Assembly: GCA_020284085.1 (NCBI GenBank)
Contig: JACEVL010000059.1
Location: 555,001 to 619,000 of the forward strand
Length of the DNA: 64,000 bases
Source: Aporrectodea caliginosa
Lineage: Eukaryota > Annelida > Clitellata > Crassiclitellata > Lumbricidae
Direction: 5' to 3'
Shown here in pieces: positions 51,854 to 63,445 of this stretch. Below the pieces are notes generated by a model. The model saw only the letters and a program-made list of their open reading frames with translations, searched no databases and had not been told where the DNA came from. Every line of letters starts with the position of its first letter. Position 1 is the first letter of the stretch. The position numbers were made by a program, and so were the translations under genes.

Positions 51854-52157
51854 AAAGATCAAGGTCGTGGATACAGTCACGCCCGACGTGAGCCTATACG
51901 TGGGACTATATCACGCCCGCCTCGCAATTGGGCAATGAATGTCACATGATTGTGTGTACCTGAAACGAACCGACGGATAAACATTCCCGATTGCGGTGGA
52001 AGGTTGTTCACCGTGTTTTCTAAAGACGAAACTAACCCTAACCCTGACCCTAACCGACCCTCACGACGACTAATCTGACCCTAACGCGACGGGCGTGAAT
52101 ATAGTACTGGGGTTTCGCTAACGCCCGGGGCGTGAATGGATCCACTACGAAAGATCA
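51854..52157. mobile_element. hAT-like MITE, 288 bp, inserted in a family A copy
   Basis: The element 51862-52149 is flanked by AAAGATCA (51854-51861 and 52150-52157), an 8-bp duplication typical of hAT elements. Imperfect inverted ends: GTGGATACAGTCACGCCC and the inverse of GGGCGTGAATGGATCCAC. Inside is a telomere-like CTAACCCTAACCCTGACC stretch. It splits a minus-strand family A copy whose halves are 51830-51861 and 52150-52210. Confidence 0.75.
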
Positions 52158-52254
52158 ATAGCGTCGCCCTCCTCCTTTATTCCAGGCTTGGAACTGGCAC
52201 TGACAGAGTGCAATCAGTGGTGGAGTTTAGTCTGCGATTGGATGGATGGTTCCA

Positions 52255-52368
52255 AAGTTTAACGACACCTTATGACAACAAAAGCCGTTGCCGTCGACAG
52301 AAATTATTTTGGCAATTACAGCTCATTCAACGCGCGTGTTAAATTTAAACAACATTTTAAAGGTGTCT
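52255..52368 (-). ncRNA. Family B variant downstream of a PSE-like motif
   Basis: Minus-strand AGACACCTTTAAAATG starts at 52368. TTTAAATTTAA lies about 20 bp downstream instead of a TATA box at 30. GAGCTGTAATTGCC starts at 52324, followed by GTCGACGGCAACGGC and GGTGTCGTTAAAC (ending near 52258). It links family B sequence to the promoter-like motif directly. Confidence 0.35.
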
Positions 52369-52383
52369 AATAAAAACGACGAA

Positions 52384-52830
52384 TTAACCCTTTGGAGGCG
52401 AGGTTGGGTATGACACACCTCATAGGTATTCTACGCTGCTTTTTTCATGGAAAGCGTGGAACCAGCTTGGATTATTTTTGTCTACCTTAGTGAATGTGAA
52501 ATACGGACACTTAACGACCATTTCAGGTACTTTTGAACGCACAATTTTTCTTATTTTGTTGCATATTAAAGTGAAATTATAATTTTTCGTATATGTGTGG
52601 ATTTTAATTAATCAAAAAAAAGCAACGGCGCAGTGCCGACAAAAAGAAATGGACGATAATATAAGATATTGCTGCATATAATTTAGCATCGATGCAAAAT
52701 TGATGCATTAATACGGTAATTATGCCACTTGTTCGAAACGTTACAATCATGTTTCAAAGGCCACGACGATGCAGAGGGTCGCTTTGATTTTTTAGCGCCA
52801 CCGCGATGATGGTGAGATATTTGTCGTAAT
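52384..52830 (+). mobile_element. piggyBac-type MITE, right end lost
   Basis: TTAA 52384 then CCCTTTGGAGGCGAGG. Colinear with 11098-11525 but ends near 52830 without the right terminus or second TTAA. Confidence 0.75.
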
Positions 52831-52839
52831 TCTTCAGCA

Positions 52840-53190
52840 ACTTATGTATGTATGTATGTATGTATGTATGTGGCCATTTATATAGCGCTTTACAGGAAAC
52901 TCACGAAGGCGCTAAAAGTCGTTCACGTCGACTCTAAGTAATTTTGCACAGTGACACTGCAGGATGACTTGAGGATGGATGGATGGATCCAGAGTTTAAC
53001 GGCAGCTTATGACAACATAGGCCGTCGCCGCCGACAAATATTAGTTTTGGTATAATACAGCTCTAATATTGCTAAAATGGCCCAAATCTTATATAGCATC
53101 AATTGGACCTCATTGACCGTGGTGTTGAACGATTGTTAAATATATAGAGTTGCATGCACTGTTTTAAAGGTGTCTTATGTCAACTGCATT
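52840..53190. repeat. (TATG)n, TATATAGCGC element and family B copy with two TATA modules (minus)
   Basis: (TATG)n then ATTTATATAGCGC. Family B minus 52985-53070. Upstream of it on the minus strand are a degenerate motif with TATATAAG near 53096 and AGACACCTTTAAAACA (53176) with TATATATT at about 29 bp. Confidence 0.5.
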
Positions 53191-53249
53191 TCAAACGTAA
53201 CTAAACGTATACTTGCTGAAAAGCGACATCTTTTGATACCCTGGACCGT

Positions 53250-53600
53250 ATGACCTCGACTTAACTTTGCCGTATTTTATGTATCAATGGTATGAATCCG
53301 ATGTTAAAATCTTTGATTGTAAACTTCGGATCCATACGGTCGTAGGTGCCAAAAGATGTCGCTCTGCAACATCTGGTCTCCATTGCAACCGAATGTCCAT
53401 TTTGTATATCCGGAGAACCCCTCTGACTAGAAGCAGCGTTCGTGAAGAAGTTGGTGTCCTGCGGTTTGCTTTTAAGAGGCTAGTTGAGAATCCGATAACG
53501 ATGGAAAAACACTAACCACTCGTCGGAACTCTTAAATCGTCGTTTTTATTAGACACCTTTAAATACCATAAAGTTCCCATATATGAGCGCGGTGGTGTAG
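53250..53600. repeat. Inverted partial duplicate of 6660-6870 / 42600-42800; module at 53551
   Basis: AAAAGATGTCGCTCTGC and CGGAGAACCCCTCTGACTAG are the inverse of blocks at 6750-6830 and 42690-42760. AGACACCTTTAAATAC 53551 with TATATGAG at 29 bp. A SINE head fragment starts at 53586. Confidence 0.6.
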
Positions 53601-53625
53601 GGGTATGTTCGGTGCCTTCCCTTGT

Positions 53626-54550
53626 CTCGACATAGAAACTATCAGTTTTAAACTATATGAAATACACCTTTATAGATATCCCAGGAAATTGCTGCTATAG
53701 GATCTTTAAAAATACGCCATTATCGGTATCCATAGTAACTGTAGTCTGTAACCATAGAAACCAAATTTAAGGAAACCGTTTAGGTACCCTGAGAACTGTC
53801 GCCATAGTCATTTAGGCGCCATGGAAACTGTTGTCACAGAAACTAAATAAAAAATATACGGGCCTGTTCGGTTGTGTGACCCTCCACTCGATTGGCCTCC
53901 CACTAGACACACGAGCGCTGGCTGCTTCTGCTAAACTCCCGTTAGTTTTACAAGTCCTTAAAATCACACTTCTCTAGTTGTTGCTGGGAGCGCGTCTGAG
54001 TAGGTCTCTGAAGAGGCGCTATATAAATTCATAGAATAAATGAATGAAAACCGCCATCATAAAATATTATGTGCCCACAAAAATCGTTGCTCTTGTAGCT
54101 TTCTAATTATTTCCAGCTGTAACAGACACCTTTGTCGTTTTTGACAGCCACTGCGATGCCGTGGTAATTCCTACTGCGGCCCCATCAAAGACTTATTCGC
54201 AGACCCAGGTATGCTGGTGTTGCCATTATCGCTCACCTGTCTGTGCCAAGGAAAAATGAGTTCCAGCACGAGGACATCTCTTCCACTGATGACAAAACAA
54301 GTGATTTCAAGACCATGGATATGGGTAAACTTCAGCGATAGATTTAACGATCTGCCCGCCCATAATATCTAGATTTAACTGTAACTAATAGCATCCTTGT
54401 TCAGTTTATTTACCGTCGTTTTGCTCGCATTTTGAATACATTTCTTGTTCAATTTTTTAGTTTCCCGCCGTTAGACCAATGTGTTTGCAATCTGTAGGCT
54501 AATGGACGTTGAAGATTAGTAGCTGTTTAACAACACTGTGTCGTTACAAA
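53626..54550. other. No gene; decayed paralogue of 48230-48980
   Basis: TATATAAATTCATAGAAT element at 54015 and the exon-like block 54117-54335 follow the order of 48.2-49.0 kb. Confidence 0.5.
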
Positions 54551-54755
54551 GATGTTTAGCGTCGCCCTCCTCCATTTTCCATGTTGGGGCTGTCACTACA
54601 AAATTAAGAGCGGTAGCGGAGTTAAACGTTTACCTGTGAAGAAAAGTAAAATTTAGACTGCCTTTGTTCTCTTTAGGTGTCGCTAAATTCTTGACCTCAC
54701 ATCCTGGAAAAGCTGACGAACTCAGACGTTAAACGCTATGGAATCTTACATATAT

Positions 54756-54786
54756 AGCTTCATATAAATGCTTTAAAAAGGTGTTT
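54756..54786 (-). promoter_or_regulatory. PSE-like motif and TATA box on minus strand
   Basis: AAACACCTTTTTAAAG starts at 54786 and TATATATG at 54756. Another AAACACC (54906) lacks the spacing. Confidence 0.5.
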
Positions 54787-55161
54787 CGCATCAACCATTT
54801 CTCTAGGACTTATTTGTTCCTATGATAGTTATTCTATTCCAATAAAGACATGAAGCGATACTGACGCTTCGCTTACATAGCATCAGATAATTATATTATA
54901 AAGGTGTTTAGCATAATCCATTACACATGGCCTCGTCTGCACCTTAAATGCGCCAATGTGATTGCGTAGTTTTATATCGATTTTTTTCTTAAATTTACGA
55001 ATGGGGCTGTCGGAAATCTGGTCATATATCCAGGTGTGGATACCTTGCGCTGGTTGCCTATCCCTCAAAACATCGAATTTAAGATTCTAACTTTCACGCG
55101 GAACTGTTTGCAAAGAATTGCCCCTTAACTTACCTTAACTCAAGGCTTTTCGTGGTTGCAG

Positions 55162-55382
55162 AAAATTCATATCGTTGCGACATCGGTGGACGAGAATTTC
55201 GTCAACCAGAGAACTTTGCACATCACCGTCTTACTCACACGTCAATCAAGCCCTACGCATGCGCAATCTGCCTCAAGGCGTTCAATCGCCTGGCTGATTT
55301 ACATTCGCACATGCGCACTCACGAGGGAGACGAACAGTCAGAATCAGCTAAGCTGCTAAGGGAATCGAAACTGGATGAATAA
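55162..55382 (+). pseudogene. Terminal exon of a C2H2 zinc-finger gene, copy 2 (first finger damaged)
   Basis: Acceptor TTGCAG (55156-55161), then an open exon to the stop at 55380-55382. Finger 1 has lost its second cysteine (CDIGG instead of CDICG), and the linker is shortened relative to copy 1. Finger 2 (YACAICLKAFNRLADLHSHMRTH) is intact. Copy 1 at 4030-4235 shows the opposite damage. The exon is open for about 73 codons with an acidic tail (EGDEQSESAKLL). Whether upstream exons exist outside the duplicated block cannot be seen. Confidence 0.6.
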
Positions 55383-55384
55383 AT

Positions 55385-56100
55385 CGATAAATCAACCACT
55401 CAGTCAATCGGTCAATAAACGAAGCAACCAATACAAAATCGATCAAGCAATTAGTCTTATCATACATTCAATCAGTCAGTCAATCAATTATAACAGGATA
55501 TAGCGTTCTAACGGCGCATCCAAAAGACCAACGTAAAGCGTAAAACATAGCAACAGATAAACATTAGAATTCTTATACCAATAATAGTAATTGGTCAACC
55601 TATTTTTATCTTGTGCGACTCTCGTGGACAGGGTGTAGCTGGAGGAAGATGTAAAAATCAAACAGTTGCATCACAGATAAGCTTTCTGCAACTTTAATAA
55701 TCCGGTGTCTAAAATTCAAATAACTTCTGAAATTAGCTGCACCTAATTATGTCACTGTATTATGCAGAGGCATCTGGCAATTCGCCAGATTTGTTGTACT
55801 ACATAGAAGACGGAAGAATAATTACATCGTTAATAATAATATCAAGATCTATACAGCGCCCAACGACTAAATCTCAAGACATTGCGCTTTCACAAGCGCT
55901 CAGTCAAAGCAAAATCGATAAGCATGTAAGGACAAAATCGGTTTCAGGTTGTCTAAAGTCTATAATTTTTAAGTCGAGTAATTTCATTTATAATAAAAAT
56001 AACTGGCTTTTGTAGTGTAGGCTACTTTAAACCTGCTTAATATAATTAACGTAGGCCTAACTGGGGCAAAAGGGAAATTCCCTTTTCACTCCAGACCGCC
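55385..56100. repeat. Segmental duplicate of 4245-5060
   Basis: Includes the CATCTGGCAATTCGCC repeat (55769), AAGACGGAAGAATAATT and TACAGCGCCCAACGACTAAATC. The last two correspond to the Polinton target region in uninterrupted form. Confidence 0.75.
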
Positions 56101-56129
56101 CTCCATGCTTAGCACCCCTCTTCCTTGAC

Positions 56130-56359
56130 GTACTGGTTGAAACCGGAAACGCGGTAGGTTCTGTGTTTGTCGAAATCGTATGAGTGGGAGTGTTCCCAAC
56201 ACCTGATGACTGGTTCCTGGCGAAGGTCGACGTCAACACCGAGGCACTCCTCGTCAGCTGAACACCTCTGCAGACACTTGGCGACGCTATTAGTGTCAGG
56301 CATCTTTCGGCCACCTAGCGAACGAGTGGACGACAGCTTCTGCCACGAAACGGGACAAT
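56130..56359 (-). CDS. PAN/apple-like domain exon, copy 3
   Basis: 230 nt with acceptor TCTAG (56360-56361) and donor TAC|GTCAAG (56124-56129), identical in layout to copy 1. All cysteines of the PAN pattern are kept. No signal-peptide exon is found upstream on this strand within the window, so copy 3 is either an isolated duplicated exon or its exon 1 was lost. Upstream (56400-56680) the sequence matches 40950-41240, so this block was duplicated together with two PSE/TATA modules. Confidence 0.55.
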
Positions 56360-56441
56360 CTAGATCAGACCAGGAAATGATTGAAGTAGGGCAGAGAGAT
56401 TTACTAAAGAAGAAATGAAACCTAAAGTAATTATTTGCAGT

Positions 56442-56625
56442 AAACACCTTTTTAATGTTTTCAACTGACCTTATATATATGTGCGTCTCAGCAGTGTTTA
56501 ACATGTGCATCATTTGGGTGCCTGTATTGTGGGATTTACTAAAGGAACAAACTGGGACAAGAGTTATAATAGTTGATATTAGAAACCTTTTAAATGCGGT
56601 TATCTGAAGGTATATATAAATTCGC
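56442..56625 (+). promoter_or_regulatory. Two PSE/TATA modules
   Basis: AAACACCTTTTTAATG 56442 with TATATATA 56472, and AGAAACCTTTTAAATG 56581 with TATATATA 56611, followed by ATTGATTTTTT. Paralogues of 40994 and 41153. Confidence 0.5.
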
Positions 56626-56699
56626 TTCATTAACAGTTACAATTGATTTTTTCTTGCCGAATAGCGAGAGAGGCAGATTGGTCAAAGTGAAGCGATCGA

Positions 56700-57180
56700 T
56701 TTGAAGATATGAAGACCACTGCTTGGGATTTTTTCCAAGATCTTGGGATTTTAGGGGTCCTACTTGGGATCTGGGGATTTTGCTTAACAATCTTGGGATT
56801 TGTTTCTAAGGTCTACAGACTAGTTTTTACCGTACTTTGCAACAGTGGCAGCGAATCAGATTAGAAAAATTCGCTCAGTCTGAAAGACCTTGGGATTTTG
56901 TGGTACACTTTTGGACAATCTTGGGATTTTCCTGGCAGGCTGAATTGTGGGAATCGTTCAAAAATAATTACACACCTCTTTTCTGTGTAATCTTCGCCCT
57001 AGAAGTAACAGCAATAACATTGGAATTCTACGATTAAAAATTCAAGTGATACGTAAGAGACAGGAACGAACGAGCCTGAAGAAAGGCAACGCTAATAATT
57101 TTTTTATGTCATAGTGTCGTTAATCAACTCGAATAGTCTCTTTTGTGCCATGCAAATGGTGGGAATCGTTCAAAAATAAT
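56700..57180. repeat. Paralogue of 22430-22810 fused to 26770-26850-like sequence
   Basis: CTTGGGATTTTTTCC to GGGATTTTCCTGGCA matches 22430-22800. GGCTGAATTGTGGGAATCG then starts a block like 26765. A module with a decayed TATA box lies at 56970. Confidence 0.6.
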
Positions 57181-57181
57181 T

Positions 57182-57265
57182 ACACACCTCTTTTCAGTAT
57201 GACAATCACCCTATAAGTAAAAATATAAGCGTTGTTTAGCATATTACTTCTAAGCGACTTATAAC
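57182..57265 (+). promoter_or_regulatory. PSE-like motif and TATA box, 30-bp spacing
   Basis: ACACACCTCTTTTCAG 57182 and TATAAGTA 57212. Paralogue of 26798. Confidence 0.5.
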
Positions 57266-57288
57266 TGCACACAGCTATTGACAGGCGC

Positions 57289-58650
57289 TTAACCTTCGCC
57301 ACATGTTTGGGGGTCAAAATTACCCCCAGGGGTATATTTTCATCTGTAACTTTCTAAAATGTGGGCACCAAAAAGTTTCCTTTGGTGACTTTTCCTATAA
57401 ATTCCTCCTTGTCAAAATGGTATGAGTGACGTCATACGTTGACGCTTAGTTCTGACGCTGTGACGTCATTTTGGTGAGGTCTTAGAGTGAAATTCATGTC
57501 CATATCATTAGTGTCCATACAGTGAGGTGTATCTCTGCTTCTACGCAAGGTATCTTGAAGATTATTTTTGTGTGTCTAATGTTTTAGGGGTCAGGGAATT
57601 CACTCCAGCTACTGACAAATGCGTGACCTTGACGGAAGACCTTGAAATTCAAGGTCACATGATTTTTTACATGACCATACCTATCTCTGCTATTATACCT
57701 GTTAGAACAACGAAGTTTTTTGGTTCCTATGGTTATTTGGTACAAGGAACTCAACAAAATATAAACAAAACACAACTGGAATATGTTATGTTACATCTTA
57801 TGTTACATAGTTTCACTTCTCATAATTTGTTTATGACTTGTTGCCAGTGTATCTAACTACATTCGGTACAGGTAAATGATTGTGTGGAATGGTTACCACA
57901 AACAAATTGACCACACGTGCTGCATCTGTGCTTCGTCTTGGTGTCATTCTTTCGATCGCACATGTGACATCGTCCTCTCTGAGGAGTGATGACTGTGTCG
58001 TTCTGTGTTGTCGTAGGAACAGGCAGATTCACGTATTCCAAAGCCCGCTTTATCGATTTTCTGCCGCTTACGCAGGGCGTGCTTCTTCTGCTGTCGATCC
58101 ATGGAAGACACATACTTTTCCCCATTTCCAATATGAATGCTCTCCTTCTGTCCTTCTGATTAGTGTTTGCAGAATCCACCCATTCAGGATGTTGATGAAA
58201 CCAAATCACGGATGCGTTATGTGCAGCTATATCCAGAAGGGTGAAGAAAAGTGTCAAGGGCCATCGTCTGGTAGAACGTTTCACTGTATATTGTCTGCAC
58301 ATTTTGTCCAAAGTGTCAACTGCACCTTTAGTGCTATTGTAGGTAAGGATGACCTCTGGTTTCTTGTGACATTCGGACGAGATCACATTGTCGTGATAGC
58401 ATGCGTAGAAGCAGAGATACACCTGATGATGGTATGGTCACGTATAAAAGCATGTGACCTTGAATTTCAAGGTCATCCGTGAAGGTCACGCATTTGGCAG
58501 TAGCTGCAATAAATTCCCTGACCCATAAAACATTAAAAACGAAACAAAATTTATCAAATTCCATGCCCAGGAACAGGTATACCTTGGGGGTCATTTGGAC
58601 CCCCAAGCATAGAAGACGTAGTTTTTTTTCTCGCATATGGCGAAGGTTAA
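57289..58650. mobile_element. piggyBac element with truncated transposase, 1,354 bp
   Basis: TTAA at 57289-57292 and 58647-58650. Ends CCTTCGCCACATG and CATATGGCGAAGG (13-bp inverted repeat, one mismatch) with subterminal GGGGGTC / GACCCCC. A further inverted similarity of about 180 bp links 57510-57690 and 58370-58560, so the left end looks like a copied-in inverted piece of the transposase region. The paralogous site at 27453-27460 is empty. Confidence 0.88.
57853..58422 (-). pseudogene. piggyBac transposase, C-terminal fragment
   Basis: About 189 open residues on the minus strand with KPEVILTYNSTKGAVDTLDK and RRWPLTLFFTLLDIAAHNAS, the last part of the DDE_Tnp_1_7 domain including the aspartate of GAVDTLD. 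It ends in a cysteine-rich module (CHMCDRKND, HRCSTCGQFVCGNH, CTEC), the zinc-binding tail of piggyBac transposases that binds the ends. The N-terminal and most of the catalytic core are absent, so it cannot mobilise the element itself. Confidence 0.85.
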
Positions 58651-60190
<1,540 letters not shown>

Positions 60191-60232
60191 TAACGGAGAT
60201 GATCAGAACTCAATTGAATATGGCGACCAAAT

Positions 60233-60270
60233 TATATATAAACGAATGTGGACACGTTTTAAAGGTGTCC
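60233..60270 (-). promoter_or_regulatory. PSE-like motif and TATA box on minus strand
   Basis: GGACACCTTTAAAACG starts at 60270 and TATATATA at 60240. Confidence 0.5.
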
Positions 60271-60521
60271 AACTTGATTTTTCATTTCATTTATCAAAGT
60301 TTTTCTTGCGAGTAAGTTGGATGAGCGTGTTATTTGAAGGTTCCGTGAGAAAAATTCGTTTAAAATAATTAAATTTTTATTGGTTAAATGTTTGTGGTTG
60401 CTTAAGACGTCGACCTTTCTTTCCCGCTATGTCGATACCACTTATTAGTAGTAGTTTCAGTTTAACGATACTGCGCGATAACAAATATTATTAGCGTGGC
60501 CCTCCTTCATTATCTAGTTTG

Positions 60522-60750
60522 GGGCCCGATAGCGCATTGGATAACACACGGGCATAGAGAGCGAGTCCTGTAGGGCGGACATGCTTTGTAGGCTGCTATT
60601 AGCGCCGTGTATTGCAGGCTGTCTGTTCTGTTAGTAGTTAAGATTTATGTCTTCTGTCATTTGTGTTCTTGTGAATTGTTTCAATTGTATAACATGTTAA
60701 CGTACAGCGCAGTGCGTTTGTCAGGCGCTTCATTAAAGAAAAGATTATTA
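60522..60750 (+). repeat. tRNA-derived SINE (GATAGCGCATTGGATAAC), B box damaged
   Basis: Same family as 5789-6020. The B-box region is deleted, but the body (TGCAGGCTGTCTGTTC) and tail (CAGGCGCTTCATTAAAGAA) are kept. Confidence 0.7.
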
Positions 60751-61640
60751 TTATTTACTTCCAGAGTACGGCGGAGTTGGCTTGAAACCAGGACGCGATT
60801 AACGAAGTAATGTAATAAATATGCTACGTTTAAGAGGTGTCTAAAAGTAACTTGTTTTTCATCGAAAAGTTTCTGTTGTTTAGCGACATCTTGTGGCTAC
60901 CAGGACCGTTGAAGTAGATCCTAACTTACCTTTTGTAAAATCTTAACCTCCGTTTGGAATTCCAATTACAAATGGGTAGTAGTAACTTAATGACGACGTT
61001 TTGTCCTAACAAAGACGGTCGCGTCGCCCTCCTCATTTATCGAAGCTTCGGACCGGCACTACCATAGTTAATTCGCCATTTCTTATGATAAATTGATTGT
61101 TAGCTTACAAGTTGTATCGCACGATGCATAATCCTCTAAACTGTCAAACTGTGGAGGAGTTTCCTCTTATAAAAATGTTGACACATTTTAAAAGGTGTGC
61201 AAAATTCCTGTCTGTTTCATGACGTTCTGCCATAATAAAAATGATCAGCGTCTTTATGAAGGCTTTGGACTGGCATCACCTCAAACAGATACAGAGGCGG
61301 TTTCCATGTCTATACAAGATAGCAAGACACATTTGCGAGTATGATGAATGGACGAAATTTATTTATCTTTAAGAAATAATTGTTTAAAGCATTTTGAAAT
61401 ACAGCGCTGTTCCGACCGTCGGCATTGCATCCAGTGTTTAATATCCTGTGGTTGCCTAGACGACGCTGTCAAAAACAGAGACTATTATCGTCGCCCCTCT
61501 TTTATACAGGTTGCGGACTGGCATCACCAGAGTGCGGGTAGTTGCGGAGTTTTCCTTAGTTGGTTTCCAGTGTTATATGAAATTGTGCGTTTAGACACCT
61601 TTAATAAGGATCTTCTGCAACTTAATTTTTATTATAGTGT
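60751..61640. repeat. Family A and D copies; module without TATA box
   Basis: Family A minus at 61018-61065 and 61485-61540. A TTTAGCGACATCTTGTGGC block at 60888. AGACACCTTTAATAAG at 61591 without a clear TATA box. No gene. Confidence 0.5.
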
Positions 61641-61865
61641 TTTTGTAAGATACATGAACAGTTTAAAAGAATACCTTAATCAATTATAATACATGTATGC
61701 TTTGTTAGTTAATGAAATTTGTCAGTACATAATAATCATAGATAGTATGAGATGAACTACTTTATGTTGCAAAAATATTGAATATTAGTGAAATTGTAAA
61801 GCTCCGACTGAAACCTTTAATGGTGTCGTTCGGATGCTATAAGTTTCTGGTTATGATTGTATTGT
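61641..61865. repeat. Inverted copy of 49436-49625
   Basis: ATGAACAGTTTAAAAGAATA at 61655 is the inverse of 49610-49630. The match continues to AAACCTTTAATGGTGTCG at 61815. Confidence 0.65.
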
Positions 61866-61869
61866 ATAT

Positions 61870-62205
61870 TTTCTGCATTGTCGTCAACGGCCTTTGATGT
61901 CATAAAACGACGTTAAACTGTGGTTATAATAAGAAACATTCTTTGTCAGCGGAAACGGCCTATGTTGTCATAAGCTGCCGTTAAACCGTGAATCCATCCG
62001 CTGAAACTTGCTAATCCCCGATTGCTAGTTTACTGAGAGTGCGAGTCCAAAGCCTTGAAGAAAGAAGGAGGGCGATGCTAATCGTCTTTGTAATGACACA
62101 ATGTCATTAAAAACCAACTAACCAACCACGCAGACATACATCTGCCAAGGCTGTTGACGTCGCCCTCTCCTCTTTTTCTGGTTTGAGACTGGCACCATCC
62201 AAATA
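61870..62205. repeat. Family C, B and A copies in series
   Basis: GTCGTCAACGGCC ... ACGACGTTAAAC (61878-61918, family C), a shortened family B (61925-61987), family A plus (62040-62115) and family A minus (62155-62200). Confidence 0.65.
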
Positions 62206-62343
62206 TAAGGTAAAGGTAAAGTTCATTTCAATGTTGATTTAATTCGACTTTGAGACACTGAAAAAGTTTGTTTTCTTTTGGCGCTTCGGAGGGATGTCAA
62301 AGAAATAAGCACTTAAAAATGCTTGTTTTATTTATTTATTTAT

Positions 62344-62692
62344 AAGGTAAATTACCACATTAAAAAAGGTGTGTACGGTGTTGCTTTGCTTCACTACCGC
62401 GGCTGTCCTTTGTCGTGTGATTGCAAATAGGTTGCTTCCATTATCGAAGATTTGCCATATCAAAAATGAGTTTCATCTCCCTCCTCTGATACTCAGGCTT
62501 GTAACTGACTCCACCTCCTTAAACCTGATTACTCGTTTTAAGTATTAATGGCATTGCAACGAAAAGTTGTGATTGGCAAAATTATATATAATTTATTTTG
62601 ACATGTCTTAAAGTTTGTTTTCAACTTTGAGCAATGATCATTGTGTGTGATTTCTATTTATAGAGCTAATCACCTCGTTTAAAAAGGTGCGT
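62344..62692 (-). promoter_or_regulatory. Two PSE/TATA modules on minus strand
   Basis: ACACACCTTTTTTAAT 62374 with TATAAATA 62344, and ACGCACCTTTTTAAAC 62692 with TATAAATA 62662. A third, with 29-bp spacing, is near 62990/62962. Confidence 0.5.
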
Positions 62693-63054
62693 AAGTATTT
62701 GCTCAGTATCACTGCCGGTCTTACATCTTTGTGTGATATCCGATTGTTTGCTTCTACTTAACAAAGTTGTATCAAAACAGAGATGAGTTTCGTCGCCCTC
62801 CTTCTATATCCATGCTTCGGACTGACACCACCTGGATATAAGATAGTGGTGGAGTCATCTTTCCTTAATAATTCAAAAGGATTCCAGGAGTTGAACGACC
62901 CTTTGCGGGATGAATGGCTGATGATGACTGTTGAGAATACGTAAAATGTTGCGCTTCTTATATTTATAGTGCTTTCACAACATTAAAAGACGTGTGAAGA
63001 AAGAAACAATTCCGCATCAAAATTTATATATGCAATAAATGAGTACAACAATTT

Positions 63055-63445
63055 CGTATCTTATCTTATCTTATACGGACATTTGTAAAGCGCCTCTCGA
63101 AGCAATACTGTTCAGAGGCGCTCTCAGCGTGACAGACCGGTGAAAATAAGGTCTTTAAGCAACGAAGAGATATAGGTGAGATTCCCTCGAGAATCCTACT
63201 CCGGAATGCCAGAGGAAGGTCAGACCGCAGTGAGGAACCCACTACAGTGAAAGCCCGGTGCTGGGATAAAGAAGTTCACGGCCTAGGTACGAGAAGATCA
63301 AGTCGGTCAGCAGAACGAAGAGGACAAAAAAGTGCAGATATTGGCTTACACATCAAGTCACAGAGATATTTAGGCGCTAAACCCTGCTGGGACTTAAAAA
63401 CCAAGAGCAATATCTTAGATTTGATTTGAGACAAACGGGGAGCCA
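63055..63445 (+). repeat. (TTATC)n plus long TATATAGCGCC-type element
   Basis: ATCTTATCTTATCTTAT, ACATTTGTAAAGCGCCTC and an inverted GAGGCGCTCTCAG, then about 300 bp with motifs shared with 24770-25010. Short open frames in both directions are not recognisable. Confidence 0.5.

Noticed and set aside
52026..52090. Interstitial telomere
   Set aside because: Only a few degenerate units, and they lie inside a small hAT-like element with a clear target duplication.
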